NCBI GenBank assembly: GCA_937889485.1
Contig: CALAPG010000379.1
Coordinates: forward strand, 1 to 11,469
Length of the DNA stretch: 11,469 nt
From: an uncultured Moraxella sp.
GTDB lineage: Bacteria > Pseudomonadota > Gammaproteobacteria > Pseudomonadales > Moraxellaceae
Reading direction: 5' to 3'
Shown here piece after piece: positions 1 to 6,685 of this stretch (its first letter is position 1; every line of letters begins with the position of its first letter). A model generated the notes under the pieces. That model saw nothing but the letters and a program-made list of their open reading frames with translations. It ran no database searches and was not told the origin of the DNA. Both the position numbers and the translations under genes were made by a program.

Positions 1-524
1 TTCACGAAGACCAAGAGCGTATCTATTTTGTCATCAAGTCAAAAATGGATGAGTATTGTTTTACCAATGTGGCGTTTATCCACCTTGATGGGCAATCAGC
101 AACCAGTAAAAAACGCCTACTCAAACGCTACCCTTATCGCTATTTTCAGCCAGCCAATATCATGATTGAGACGGCAGGCACGATGGATATGGATGCTGAG
201 CTCAAATTTAGCTTGGGCGGTATGGCGTTTTCGATCGATATTGATAAAAACCAAATTGAGCAAATTCGCGATATCTACAAAGCCTTAACCGCGATTAGCG
301 AGCAGTGCAAAATCATCGCGCATGAAGAAAATGTGCTAGAAAAATCGTTTAGTACCGTCACCCAAATGTTTAGCCTGCGCGAGCTGTCCGAAAATGTGGT
401 ATTAAATTTGCCCGATGTGATTAACCAAACCGTGGCACAGGTAGAAAGCGCGTATGGTGAGCGGTTAAAGACCATTCGCCAGTATGATTTTGGCGCGATT
501 TTTGAGCATTATCTGCGCCAATAG
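1..524 (+). CDS. PH-domain (YvbH-like bPH family) protein, 5' partial
   Basis: The reading frame is already open at base 3, before the first ATG at 45 (residues HEDQERIYFVIKSK precede it). The gene therefore starts upstream of the window and only its C-terminal ~173 residues are here. The visible part carries features of the bacterial pleckstrin-homology family typified by YvbH: an ERIYFVIKSK strand, a YCFTN turn, a SATSKKRLLKRYPY segment and the strongly conserved METAGT-like stretch IETAGTMDMDAELKF, followed by a helix ending the PH-like fold. The remaining ~85 residues are helical and polar with no recognised domain. There is no signal peptide or membrane segment in the visible part. The biochemical role of this family is poorly known; soluble and cytoplasmic is my inference. 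The stop lies only 9-12 bases before the next gene, so co-transcription is likely. Confidence 0.65.
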   Translation, partial: HEDQERIYFVIKSKMDEYCFTNVAFIHLDGQSATSKKRLLKRYPYRYFQPANIMIETAGTMDMDAELKFSLGGMAFSIDIDKNQIEQIRDIYKALTAISEQCKIIAHEENVLEKSFSTVTQMFSLRELSENVVLNLPDVINQTVAQVESAYGERLKTIRQYDFGAIFEHYLRQ

Positions 525-533
525 CGGGTATTA

Positions 534-1274
534 TTGATGCAATCTATATTACACGCTTATGCAGAGCAAGGTATCAAATTAACCTTAGCAGGTAAACGGG
601 TGAAAAACATCAATTTTCGCCTAAAACCGATGACTGAAGCGCCGTTTACCAGCTTACTTGCCGTATCCTATCCATACCAAATGCCCAAACCCGTGTTGCT
701 ACAGTCTTTACAAAACCGCCTACCGTGGGCAATCGACTGCCAAGCCCAACTGCTCAAAAAACGCCAATCATGCAAGCACCCACGCCAACGCCGCTATTTT
801 AATGACATAGCGCAATTACAAGGGTTAACGCTAGATAGCGAGGTATATTTGGCAGGGCAAAAAACCACGGTTCAAGCCTTATTTGAGACGTGTTTTAATG
901 ACACGGATTTTGGGGATACAGATATCGCAAGTTCGCTGTTAGGTATTTATCGGTTTTGGTTAACCCATTTTATCAGCAACGAACAATCCTACTGGCAAGA
1001 CAAAGTTGGTATATCCGCCAGCAAAATCACCGCTTATGCCATGAAGACGCGTTGGGGCAGTTGTAGCACCAACGCGCGCACCATTCGCTTGAGTGTCTGG
1101 CTTGCCCAGTTTGTGCCAAGCTGCACCGAGTACGTGCTGGTGCATGAGCTGTGTCACTTGCTAGAGCCCAACCATTCGGCAAGGTTTTGGGGGCACGTTG
1201 AACGCGTCGTGCCCGATTACCAACAATGGCATGACACCTTACAGTCTGCCAACGCTAGCATTGACCAGCATTGA
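534..1274 (+). CDS. YgjP-like (DUF45/SprT-type) zinc metallopeptidase family protein
   Basis: This protein of about 245 residues has the hallmark C-terminal region of the YgjP/DUF45 family. There is a KTRWGSCS motif at residues 171-178, then VLVHELCHLLEPNHSARFW, where the HELCH motif (204-208) supplies two zinc-ligand histidines and the base glutamate, and His214 is the likely third ligand. The N-terminal half is the variable beta-rich part of the family. Proteins of this group resemble metallopeptidases, and E. coli YgjP has been reported to hydrolyse UTP, so the true substrate is uncertain. No signal peptide is visible, so it is probably cytoplasmic. Either TTG at 534 or ATG at 537 can be the start. 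The ATG is the simpler choice and neither has a strong Shine-Dalgarno. The last codons lie in a 10-base tandem repeat (1257-1281). Confidence 0.8.
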   Translation: MMQSILHAYAEQGIKLTLAGKRVKNINFRLKPMTEAPFTSLLAVSYPYQMPKPVLLQSLQNRLPWAIDCQAQLLKKRQSCKHPRQRRYFNDIAQLQGLTLDSEVYLAGQKTTVQALFETCFNDTDFGDTDIASSLLGIYRFWLTHFISNEQSYWQDKVGISASKITAYAMKTRWGSCSTNARTIRLSVWLAQFVPSCTEYVLVHELCHLLEPNHSARFWGHVERVVPDYQQWHDTLQSANASIDQH

Positions 1275-1281
1275 CCAGCAT
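1257..1281. repeat. 10-base tandem repeat across a stop codon
   Basis: The unit AGCATTGACC occurs twice without a mismatch (1257-1266, 1267-1276), followed by a partial third copy AGCAT (1277-1281). The stop codon of the YgjP-like gene (1272-1274) lies in the second copy. Because the unit is not a multiple of three, gain or loss of one copy would shift the C-terminal frame. Confidence 0.85.
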
Positions 1282-1315
1282 CGATTAGATGCGCGTAACA
1301 CAAAAAGAGAACACC

Positions 1316-3103
1316 ATGACCATTCACTACCAGTTTGACTTTAGCCGTTTTCGTGAGCATCTTGTCGATGTCACACTCACCTTTACCGCCGATAATCAAA
1401 ACCCCATCGTTTGGCTGCCTGCTTGGATTGCAGGCAGTTATATGGTGCGAGAGTTTAGCAAACATATCACCGCGGTGACCGCAACCATTAATCATAAAAC
1501 GCAGCGGCTCAAAAAACTTGATAAAAACCACTGGCACATCCATGCCCGCCAAGGCGATAGCGTGAGCGTCAAGTATGAGGTGTATGCCTATGACTTGTCG
1601 GTGCGCGGCGCGTATGTGGATGAGACGCGGCTGTATGGGAATTTTACGTCACTGGCATTAGCCGTCCAAGGACAAGAGCATCACCCCATCAAAGCTGAGC
1701 TGATTTGTCCGCAAGATTTTTATGACGTCAATGGGGTGGAGGTCAGCCTTGCCACAGCGCTCGCGGACAAAATGCACCAACAGCGCACCCAAACCATCTA
1801 TCAGTTAACTGCCGATAACTACGAACAACTTACCGACAGCCCGTTTGAGATTGCTGAGCAAGACGAGTTTTGGTTTGAGGTGAATAGCAAAAATAACGAT
1901 AAAAACATTCCCCACCGCTTTGTGATTTCAGGGGTGCACCAAAGTGACCTTGAACGCCTAGAGCAAGACGTGACCAAAATCTGCCAAAGTTATGTTGATT
2001 GGCTGGGCGATACCCCGTTTGATGACTATGTGTTTATGACCATGGCGACTGCAAGCGACTATGGCGGTCTAGAGCACCTTGCCAGCACCAGTCTGATTAC
2101 CCCACGTGATGACTTACCCAGCTTTTTTGAAGCGGATGAACCCAGCGACAATTATCAGCGTTTTTTGGGGTTATGTAGCCATGAATATTTTCATGCGTGG
2201 TGGGTCAAAACCGTGCGTCCTGAGGTGTTTTTGCAAGCGGATTTGAGCCAAGAAACCTATACCACGTTATTATGGGTGTTTGAAGGCTTTACCAGTTATG
2301 TTGATGATTTTATGCTACAAAAAAGCGGCGTGATTAGCCAAGATAGCTACCTAAAATTACTGACCGAACAAATCAACCGCTACCACCAAACCCACGGACG
2401 CCATTTGCAAAGCGTGGCTGAGTCCAGCTTTGATGCGTGGATTAAGCTGTACCGAGCCGATGAAAACACCGCCAACGCAGGCATCAGCTACTACAACAAA
2501 GGCGCCTTGGTGGCGTTATGCCTTGACTTGACCCTTGCCAAACATGGCAGCCGTATCTTTGACGTTATCAAAGCCTTTTATGAAAAAGCCAAAGCTAACA
2601 GCAACCATCGTTTTGGGATGACGGACGCCAACCTTGATGACATCATGACAGAATTTTTACCAAGTGAAGTTTGGCAAGATTTTAAAGCTAACTACATTGA
2701 TGGGGTTGCAGCATTACCGCTATTTGAACGCTTAACAGAAAATGGGATTAATATTGAGCAAAAAGCGAATGACAGCGTTTGGGGTATCAACTATATCGCT
2801 GAACCCACGGGGCTTAAGGTGCAGCGCGTCACCAGAGGTAGCCAAGCCAGTGCGGCAGGTATTTCTGCCCATGATGTGATTGTGGCGATTGATGGCATCA
2901 AAGCCAGCGAAAAATGGCTCAAAGCCACTGCCAAAACCCAAGCGATCAGCGAAGAGCCTGCGGTGTGTCATGTATTTCGCCGTGATGAACTGCTCGTGCT
3001 TGAAGTACCACCAATCGATGATAGCCACGTCACACCGCCACAAACATGGCAATTAATGACCCGTGAAGACGCATCTGCTGCCCAATGGCTAAAATGGAAA
3101 TAA
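1316..3103 (+). CDS. M61-family (glycyl) aminopeptidase with PDZ domain
   Basis: This cytoplasmic-looking metallopeptidase of 595 residues belongs to MEROPS family M61. The N-terminal ~170 residues form the M61 beta domain (for example WLPAWIAGSYMVREF and YDLSVRGAYVD). The catalytic domain has a GGLEH motif at 250-254 (analogous to the exopeptidase GAMEN motif), the zinc site HEYFH at 289-293 and the third ligand Glu323 in LLWVFEGFTSYVDD. A PDZ domain follows at about 490-565 (LKVQRVTRGSQASAAGISAHD, with a DVIVAIDG turn). M61 enzymes release N-terminal residues, notably glycine, from peptides; the exact specificity here is unknown. An in-frame ATG lies at 1289, but the one at 1316 has an AGAGA ribosome-binding site (1306-1310) five bases upstream and begins the conserved IHYQFDFS strand, so I chose it. 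The gene follows the YgjP-like gene by 41 bases. No signal peptide is visible. Confidence 0.9.
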   Translation: MTIHYQFDFSRFREHLVDVTLTFTADNQNPIVWLPAWIAGSYMVREFSKHITAVTATINHKTQRLKKLDKNHWHIHARQGDSVSVKYEVYAYDLSVRGAYVDETRLYGNFTSLALAVQGQEHHPIKAELICPQDFYDVNGVEVSLATALADKMHQQRTQTIYQLTADNYEQLTDSPFEIAEQDEFWFEVNSKNNDKNIPHRFVISGVHQSDLERLEQDVTKICQSYVDWLGDTPFDDYVFMTMATASDYGGLEHLASTSLITPRDDLPSFFEADEPSDNYQRFLGLCSHEYFHAWWVKTVRPEVFLQADLSQETYTTLLWVFEGFTSYVDDFMLQKSGVISQDSYLKLLTEQINRYHQTHGRHLQSVAESSFDAWIKLYRADENTANAGISYYNKGALVALCLDLTLAKHGSRIFDVIKAFYEKAKANSNHRFGMTDANLDDIMTEFLPSEVWQDFKANYIDGVAALPLFERLTENGINIEQKANDSVWGINYIAEPTGLKVQRVTRGSQASAAGISAHDVIVAIDGIKASEKWLKATAKTQAISEEPAVCHVFRRDELLVLEVPPIDDSHVTPPQTWQLMTREDASAAQWLKWK

Positions 3104-3104
3104 C

Positions 3105-3133
3105 TTGCAAAATAGGTAAAAAACCTTTAGAAT
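3105..3133 (+). promoter_or_regulatory. Candidate sigma-70 promoter of rpmE2
   Basis: TTGCAA (3105-3110) and TAGAAT (3128-3133) are separated by exactly 17 bases just after the M61 stop codon. The -10 box matches the consensus at five of six positions and the -35 box at four. The spacer contains a short inverted repeat, AGGT-N5-ACCT (3114-3126). If used, it gives an rpmE2 leader of about 130 bases. No recognisable Zur box was seen, although many rpmE2 genes are Zur-controlled. Confidence 0.45.
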
Positions 3134-3176
3134 TTTGCTTCCAATTTTATTAACCATCCTGTGTTGGCTTTAATCA

Positions 3177-3192
3177 TTTGGGTGTTTGGGTG
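3177..3192. repeat. Perfect 8-base direct repeat in rpmE2 leader
   Basis: TTTGGGTG occurs twice in immediate succession (3177-3184 and 3185-3192), inside the 169-base non-coding gap upstream of rpmE2. Possible roles are a protein-binding site or part of a leader RNA, but a chance repeat is also possible. Confidence 0.6.
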
Positions 3193-3272
3193 AATTTTTA
3201 GCAACAATAAAGATTTATGCCACGCACACCAACTGCAGACCAAAGGGCAGGATAACAACAGAGACCTCTACC

Positions 3273-3533
3273 ATGCGCGCAGATATCCACCCAGATTACC
3301 ACGAAGTATTGTTCCACGACACCAACGCAGACGTGTACTTCCTAACTCGCTCTACTATTCGCTCAAAAGTTACTCGCGAGTACGAAGGCAAAGAATACCC
3401 ATACGTTGCCCTTGATATCTCAAGTGCCTCACACCCATTTTACACAGGTGAACAACGTAAAACCCAAAACGAAGGTCGCGTGGCAAGCTTCAACAAACGT
3501 TTTGGCGCATTTGCAGGTCGCACCAAAAAATAA
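3273..3533 (+). CDS. rpmE2: 50S ribosomal protein L31 type B (zinc-independent)
   Basis: The 86-residue product begins [20 protein letters not shown] and contains the type B L31 signatures [25 protein letters not shown] and the C-terminal [12 protein letters not shown]. It has no cysteine, so the CxxC zinc site of type A L31 is absent: this is the C-minus form that replaces zinc-bearing L31 when zinc is scarce. It sits in the large ribosomal subunit near the inter-subunit bridge. The frame stays open upstream to 3186, but the ATG at 3273 matches the family N-terminus exactly and has an AGAGA sequence (3260-3264) eight bases upstream. It is a single-gene unit with its own candidate promoter and a strong terminator. 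Whether it is the only L31 in this genome cannot be seen here. Confidence 0.97.
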   Translation: MRADIHPDYHEVLFHDTNADVYFLTRSTIRSKVTREYEGKEYPYVALDISSASHPFYTGEQRKTQNEGRVASFNKRFGAFAGRTKK

Positions 3534-3551
3534 GTTTAAACACTTATTATC

Positions 3552-3583
3552 AAAAACCCTTTGCGATTGCGAAGGGTTTTTTT
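3552..3583 (+). terminator. Rho-independent terminator of rpmE2
   Basis: The stem CCCTTTGC / GCGAAGGG (3557-3564 with 3569-3576, one G-T pair) closes a GATT loop. It is extended by A-run/T-run pairing and ends in seven T residues (3577-3583), 18 bases after the rpmE2 stop. Confidence 0.93.
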
Positions 3584-3611
3584 ATGCCGATTTGTAGAAT
3601 TTTTTGGCAAT

Positions 3612-3640
3612 AAAAAACCCACAAAGTGGGTCTTTTATTA
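3612..3640 (-). terminator. Rho-independent terminator of rppH
   Basis: Read on the - strand, the stem CCCAC-TTT-GTGGG is followed by a run of six T residues, just downstream of the rppH stop. The + strand also has a T-rich tail (TCTTTTATT), so it may act in both directions as a back-up to the rpmE2 terminator. Confidence 0.88.
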
Positions 3641-3646
3641 GATTAG

Positions 3647-4165
3647 CTAAGGCGAATAAACCTTCATGGTTTTGGGCAGTAACAACTCTTTTTTGAGGGG
3701 TAGCTGCGGTGAGAGCTCAAACAGCGCCCTACGATACACACTACGTTTGAATGCCACCACTTGATTGAGGGGGTACCAGTAGCTCACCCATTCCCAGCGG
3801 TCAAATTCAGGTTTTGCCGTATCAAAACGGATATGTTGTACGTTTTTTTCATCTAGCTGAAGCAAAAACCATTTTTGTTTTTGCCCAATACACAAAGGAT
3901 ACTGACCCTGCCGAATAAACCGCTTTGGCAGCCGATAGCGCAGCCAGTTTTGGGTTTGTGACAGCACTTTGACATGCTCAGGATATAGCCCAACTTCTTC
4001 CCACAGCTCGCGATACATGGCATCAATGGGTGTTTCACCAAAATCAATGCCACCTTGTGGAAATTGCCAAGCATCGTGGCCAACACGTTTTGCCCACAGT
4101 ACTTGTCCGTGTGTATTTGCCAAGATGATACCTACATTGGCACGAAAGCCATCTGCATCAATCAT
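3647..4165 (-). CDS. rppH: RNA pyrophosphohydrolase (Nudix)
   Basis: The 172-residue protein is close to the E. coli RppH length of 176 and keeps its landmarks: [15 protein letters not shown] at the N-terminus, the [10 protein letters not shown] segment, the Nudix box with REL-WEEVG (roughly residues 38-60), [23 protein letters not shown] and [16 protein letters not shown] near the end. RppH removes pyrophosphate from triphosphorylated or diphosphorylated 5' ends of mRNA and so opens them to RNase E decay in the cytoplasm. The start at 4165 matches the family and has an AAAGGT Shine-Dalgarno about seven bases upstream. It is transcribed alone, convergent with rpmE2 and divergent from the osmC-like gene. 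I found no convincing promoter; TTGACG at 4229-4234 with TAATGT is a weak candidate with a short 15-base spacer. Confidence 0.97.
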   Translation of the reverse strand: MIDADGFRANVGIILANTHGQVLWAKRVGHDAWQFPQGGIDFGETPIDAMYRELWEEVGLYPEHVKVLSQTQNWLRYRLPKRFIRQGQYPLCIGQKQKWFLLQLDEKNVQHIRFDTAKPEFDRWEWVSYWYPLNQVVAFKRSVYRRALFELSPQLPLKKELLLPKTMKVYSP

Positions 4166-4505
4166 GACGATTACCTTTAATTTAATGGTTAAAATCGGCA
4201 GGTAATCACATTATCAAGTTTTTTGGGTCGTCAAGCTTTAAGACCTTGCCAGACCATTATTCAAGTTTTGGTGAGTCAAATCATCAACATACAACCATCA
4301 TCATACCAATGAACGCTTATTTATTATTATTGCTAAAAAACATGGACAATGTCATCACTGCCTTTATTGTCGTCTATTAAACCAGTTTTTATACCAAAAG
4401 TGTAATGTTTATTTGCTATAAATTGTTTCATAGACACAAACAGGGCATAATAAGCCTTGATTTAATACAAAATCTTGGCATCAGCCAATAGGGGATTGGG
4501 GTAAC
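4166..4505. other. 340-base divergent intergenic region
   Basis: This AT-rich spacer separates rppH (-) from the osmC-like gene (+). It holds the candidate osmC promoter, an inverted repeat GACAAT-N15-ATTGTC (4345-4371), and a short TTATTATTATT run. A 23-codon open frame (4309-4380) has no Shine-Dalgarno and is probably chance. I see no RNA gene or terminator in it. Confidence 0.7.
4423..4451 (+). promoter_or_regulatory. Candidate sigma-70 promoter of the osmC-like/MAPEG unit
   Basis: TTGTTT (4423-4428) and CATAAT (4446-4451) lie 17 bases apart, about 55 bases before the start codon. The -10 box matches the consensus at five of six positions and the -35 box at three. No OhrR-type operator is evident. 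Confidence 0.4.
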
Positions 4506-4916
4506 ATGAAAGCAGTGGTGAATTGGTTAAAAAATGACGACATTAATTTTGAAGCCGTGACCGAAAACGGCAATCAAGTGGTGATGGACTCAACCGAAAA
4601 ACTGGGTGCAAAACCGATGGAAATGATTTTGATGGGGCTTGGCGGCTGCGCCAGCTATGACGTGGTGAGTATTTTGCAAAAGGGACGCCAAGCCATCAGC
4701 GATGTGCGCTGTGAGCTCACTGCCACGCGTGCCGATTCCATTCCTGCGGTATTTACCGAGATTCATCTACATTTTGTGGTTACAGGCAGTGATGTCAAAG
4801 AAGTCCAAGTCAAAAAAGCCATTGAGTTGTCTGCCGAAAAATACTGCTCAGCAAGCAAAATGCTTAGCGCTGGCGGTGTTACGATTACCCACGATTATGA
4901 AATTATTGCCCAATAA
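4506..4916 (+). CDS. OsmC/Ohr-family protein (YhfA-like)
   Basis: The 136-residue protein has the OsmC fold layout. A beta-rich N-terminus (NWLKNDDINFEAV) leads to the first catalytic cysteine, Cys48 in MGLGGCASYDVV. The second, Cys114, lies in the C-terminal helix in EKYCSASKML. OsmC and Ohr proteins use this pair to reduce organic hydroperoxides. The MGLGGCASYDVVSIL sequence and overall length resemble the YhfA subgroup, whose substrate is not well defined, so I do not call it Ohr. It is cytoplasmic, with no signal peptide. The start has an unusually G-rich leader (AGGGGATTGGGG) that supplies the Shine-Dalgarno. The MAPEG gene follows after 15 bases, suggesting a small unit linked to thiol or peroxide chemistry; that link is inference. 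Confidence 0.9.
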   Translation: MKAVVNWLKNDDINFEAVTENGNQVVMDSTEKLGAKPMEMILMGLGGCASYDVVSILQKGRQAISDVRCELTATRADSIPAVFTEIHLHFVVTGSDVKEVQVKKAIELSAEKYCSASKMLSAGGVTITHDYEIIAQ

Positions 4917-4931
4917 CCAAGGAAGTGACTG

Positions 4932-5345
4932 ATGTTTGCATGGCTTCCTAATACCAATAGTAGCGTGATTTTGGCAATGGTGGTGGCAAGTTTGTTGCCG
5001 ATGGTGTTTGCTATGGCGGCAAAAATGTTTGCAGGGTTTAAGGGCAAAGACAATGCCAATCCACGCGAGTTTTTGAGTAAACAAACAGGCGCAGCCGCGC
5101 GCGCCAATGCCGCTCAGCAAAATAGCTATGAAAGCTTGCCTGTTTTTTTGGCAGCGGTGATTGTGGCATTGCTGTTTTTTGTGCCATTGTCGGTGGTGAC
5201 GCAGCTGGCTTGGCTCTATGTGATCTTGCGCGTGATTTATGGCATGGCGTACATTGCCAATTGGGCGACTTTTCGCTCAATCATTTGGGCGCTGAGTATG
5301 GCGTGTCCGTTGATGTTATTTTATTTGGCGGTGCGCCTAAGCTAA
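4932..5345 (+). CDS. MAPEG-family integral membrane protein
   Basis: The 137-residue protein has four predicted membrane helices (roughly residues 8-33, 68-88, 90-108 and 115-135), as in the MAPEG family (membrane-associated proteins in eicosanoid and glutathione metabolism). The loop after helix 1 is polar and carries NPREF, followed by a small-residue stretch and AQQNSYESLPVF, matching the conserved NAxENxxE/F-type region of bacterial MAPEG proteins. The segment LRVIYGMAYIANWATFRS matches the RxxYxxxY-type motif before the last helix. Some MAPEG proteins are glutathione transferases or peroxidases; activity here is not proven. AAGGAAG lies six bases before the ATG. It is the second gene after the osmC-like gene. 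Its last nine bases overlap the 3' end of cobS on the other strand. Confidence 0.88.
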   Translation: MFAWLPNTNSSVILAMVVASLLPMVFAMAAKMFAGFKGKDNANPREFLSKQTGAAARANAAQQNSYESLPVFLAAVIVALLFFVPLSVVTQLAWLYVILRVIYGMAYIANWATFRSIIWALSMACPLMLFYLAVRLS

Positions 5346-6089
5346 GTACGCCAGCAATATCGTAATTTCTATGATTTCAACACTTGCCCCAACGGTGTCG
5401 CCTGTGATGCCGTTTATTTTTTGGCAAAAAATATAGCGTAGATACGCCAGTGTTATCACAAAAATGCCCAATAGCCGTATAGCCTTTATTGGGCTACTGC
5501 CGAGTAGCACCGCAATGCCGCCACCCAATACGCCTACTATCAGCATTACCCAAGCCCAAACTTTGGGTAAAAAATTTGCCAAACTTGCCCCCAGTCCATG
5601 AGCACGTACATACGGCGTGGTCAAAAATAACCCCAAAATCGCCAAGCGCCCAAAAACAGGTACCAGTAGTAATAGCCAAGGCTGCTGCATTGCAAGCAAG
5701 GCGTACACGCTGCTCCATTTGAGCATCAAGCAAAGCACGATTGCCATTACCCCCATTGCGCCGCAGTTGGGGTCTTTCATAATGGCAAGAGTGCGCGTTT
5801 TATCGCCATGTCCTCCCACAAAACCATCGGCGGTATCTGCCAACCCATCAAGGTGCAGACCGCCCGTTAGCCACACCCAAGCCAAGACAATGAGCGCAGA
5901 CAACACCATAATGGGCAAAGTGCTCACACAGGCGATCAGCCATAGCACCCCACCGATAAGTAAGCCCACCCACGGATACCAAAGCAGTGCCAACGCATTT
6001 TGGCGCGCGGTGGGTAGGGCGCTTAGGGTGATGGGGATTTTGGTCAAAAACTGTAACGCAATCAACAAGGTGAGCCAAAAATTTTGCAT
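5337..6089 (-). CDS. cobS: Adenosylcobinamide-GDP ribazoletransferase (cobalamin synthase)
   Basis: CobS joins adenosylcobinamide-GDP to alpha-ribazole (or its 5'-phosphate) in the last assembly step of cobalamin. The 250-residue protein is polytopic in the inner membrane. Hydrophobic stretches at about 3-20, 38-56, 57-76, 112-131, 136-158, 178-196 and 205-220 support this. The metal-binding motif LHLDGLADTADG (79-90) and the RTLAIMKDPNCGAMGV segment (99-114) are diagnostic, and NGITGDTVGA (226-235) is conserved near the C-terminus. The length is normal. Its ATG follows the cobC stop codon by a single base, with no clear Shine-Dalgarno, so translation probably depends on coupling to cobC. The 3' end overlaps the convergent MAPEG gene, and I see no terminator there. 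Confidence 0.97.
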   Translation of the reverse strand: MQNFWLTLLIALQFLTKIPITLSALPTARQNALALLWYPWVGLLIGGVLWLIACVSTLPIMVLSALIVLAWVWLTGGLHLDGLADTADGFVGGHGDKTRTLAIMKDPNCGAMGVMAIVLCLMLKWSSVYALLAMQQPWLLLLVPVFGRLAILGLFLTTPYVRAHGLGASLANFLPKVWAWVMLIVGVLGGGIAVLLGSSPIKAIRLLGIFVITLAYLRYIFCQKINGITGDTVGASVEIIEITILLAYLA

Positions 6090-6090
6090 A

Positions 6091-6684
6091 TTAGCGAATC
6101 GCTTTTAGTAGCGTGTTATCGATAAGTTCAAAGGTATGTAATGACCCCAAATCCGCGGGCATACTCAAGATAGTATCCAAACTTTGTTGCAAGGCTTTGA
6201 TATAACAATATTTTATGACACCGCCATGCGTGATGATAAGCAAGTTGGCAAAGTGATGTTGCTCAGCAAACTCAGCGATTTGCCTAGTTGCCCTGTCAAT
6301 ACGCTGGGCAAATTGGCTGATGGGTTCGCCATTGGGGGGCGTGTATTGGGTGGGTGTTTGCCAAAATTTGGTGAGCGTATCGGCTTGGGTGTTGAACAAT
6401 GCTTCACCCGATTTGCCTTCCCAATCACCAAAGTTAAGCTCTCGCAAGTCGTCCAAAATCAGCAAAGGCACATGGTGAGCTTTGGTAATATGCTCGGCAA
6501 ATTGTTGGCAGCGCTGCAAATTTGATGTGACCACGGCATCAAATTGCACGCCGTTTTGGGCGGCTTTGTCCAAGCTCGCTTGCATCTGTTGCCAGCCGTT
6601 TTGGGTCAAAGGGTCATCCGTCCAGCCGCGAAATAAATGCGATAATTGGCTTTCACCGTGGCGCAAAAAATGAAGCGTGAGCAT
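6091..6684 (-). CDS. cobC: Alpha-ribazole phosphatase (histidine phosphatase family)
   Basis: The 197-residue protein has the phosphoglycerate-mutase-like fold. The RHGE motif holds the phosphate-accepting His9, Arg58 lies in TSNLQRCQ, Glu82 in LRELNFGDWEG, and the second catalytic His153 in ITHGG. LRELNFGDWEG is typical of CobC, which removes the 5'-phosphate from alpha-ribazole phosphate or cobalamin phosphate. Other histidine phosphatases share these residues, but the position between cobT and cobS settles the assignment. The open frame could begin 60 bases earlier (6744), inside cobT. I chose 6684 because the product then begins MLTLHFLRHGE as in the family, and because this ATG lies one base after the cobT stop. 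No strong Shine-Dalgarno is visible, which suggests translational coupling. Confidence 0.95.
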   Translation of the reverse strand: MLTLHFLRHGESQLSHLFRGWTDDPLTQNGWQQMQASLDKAAQNGVQFDAVVTSNLQRCQQFAEHITKAHHVPLLILDDLRELNFGDWEGKSGEALFNTQADTLTKFWQTPTQYTPPNGEPISQFAQRIDRATRQIAEFAEQHHFANLLIITHGGVIKYCYIKALQQSLDTILSMPADLGSLHTFELIDNTLLKAIR

Positions 6685-6685
6685 C

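Noticed and set aside
1217..1552. 111-residue open frame on the - strand
   Set aside because: Opposes the YgjP-like/M61 junction and has no family resemblance.
3186..3272. 29-codon N-terminal extension of L31
   Set aside because: L31 type B begins [10 protein letters not shown] at 3273 with its own ribosome-binding site; the upstream codons are leader sequence.
4166..4505. Novel RNA gene in the rppH/osmC gap
   Set aside because: No strong hairpin, terminator or conserved-looking structure was visible; ordinary divergent promoters explain the length.
5617..6108. 163-residue open frame on the + strand
   Set aside because: It is entirely antisense to cobS and the end of cobC, whose products are unmistakable, and the translated peptide shows no domain.
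6184..6525. 113-residue open frame on the + strand
   Set aside because: Antisense shadow of cobC; no ribosome-binding site or recognisable motif.
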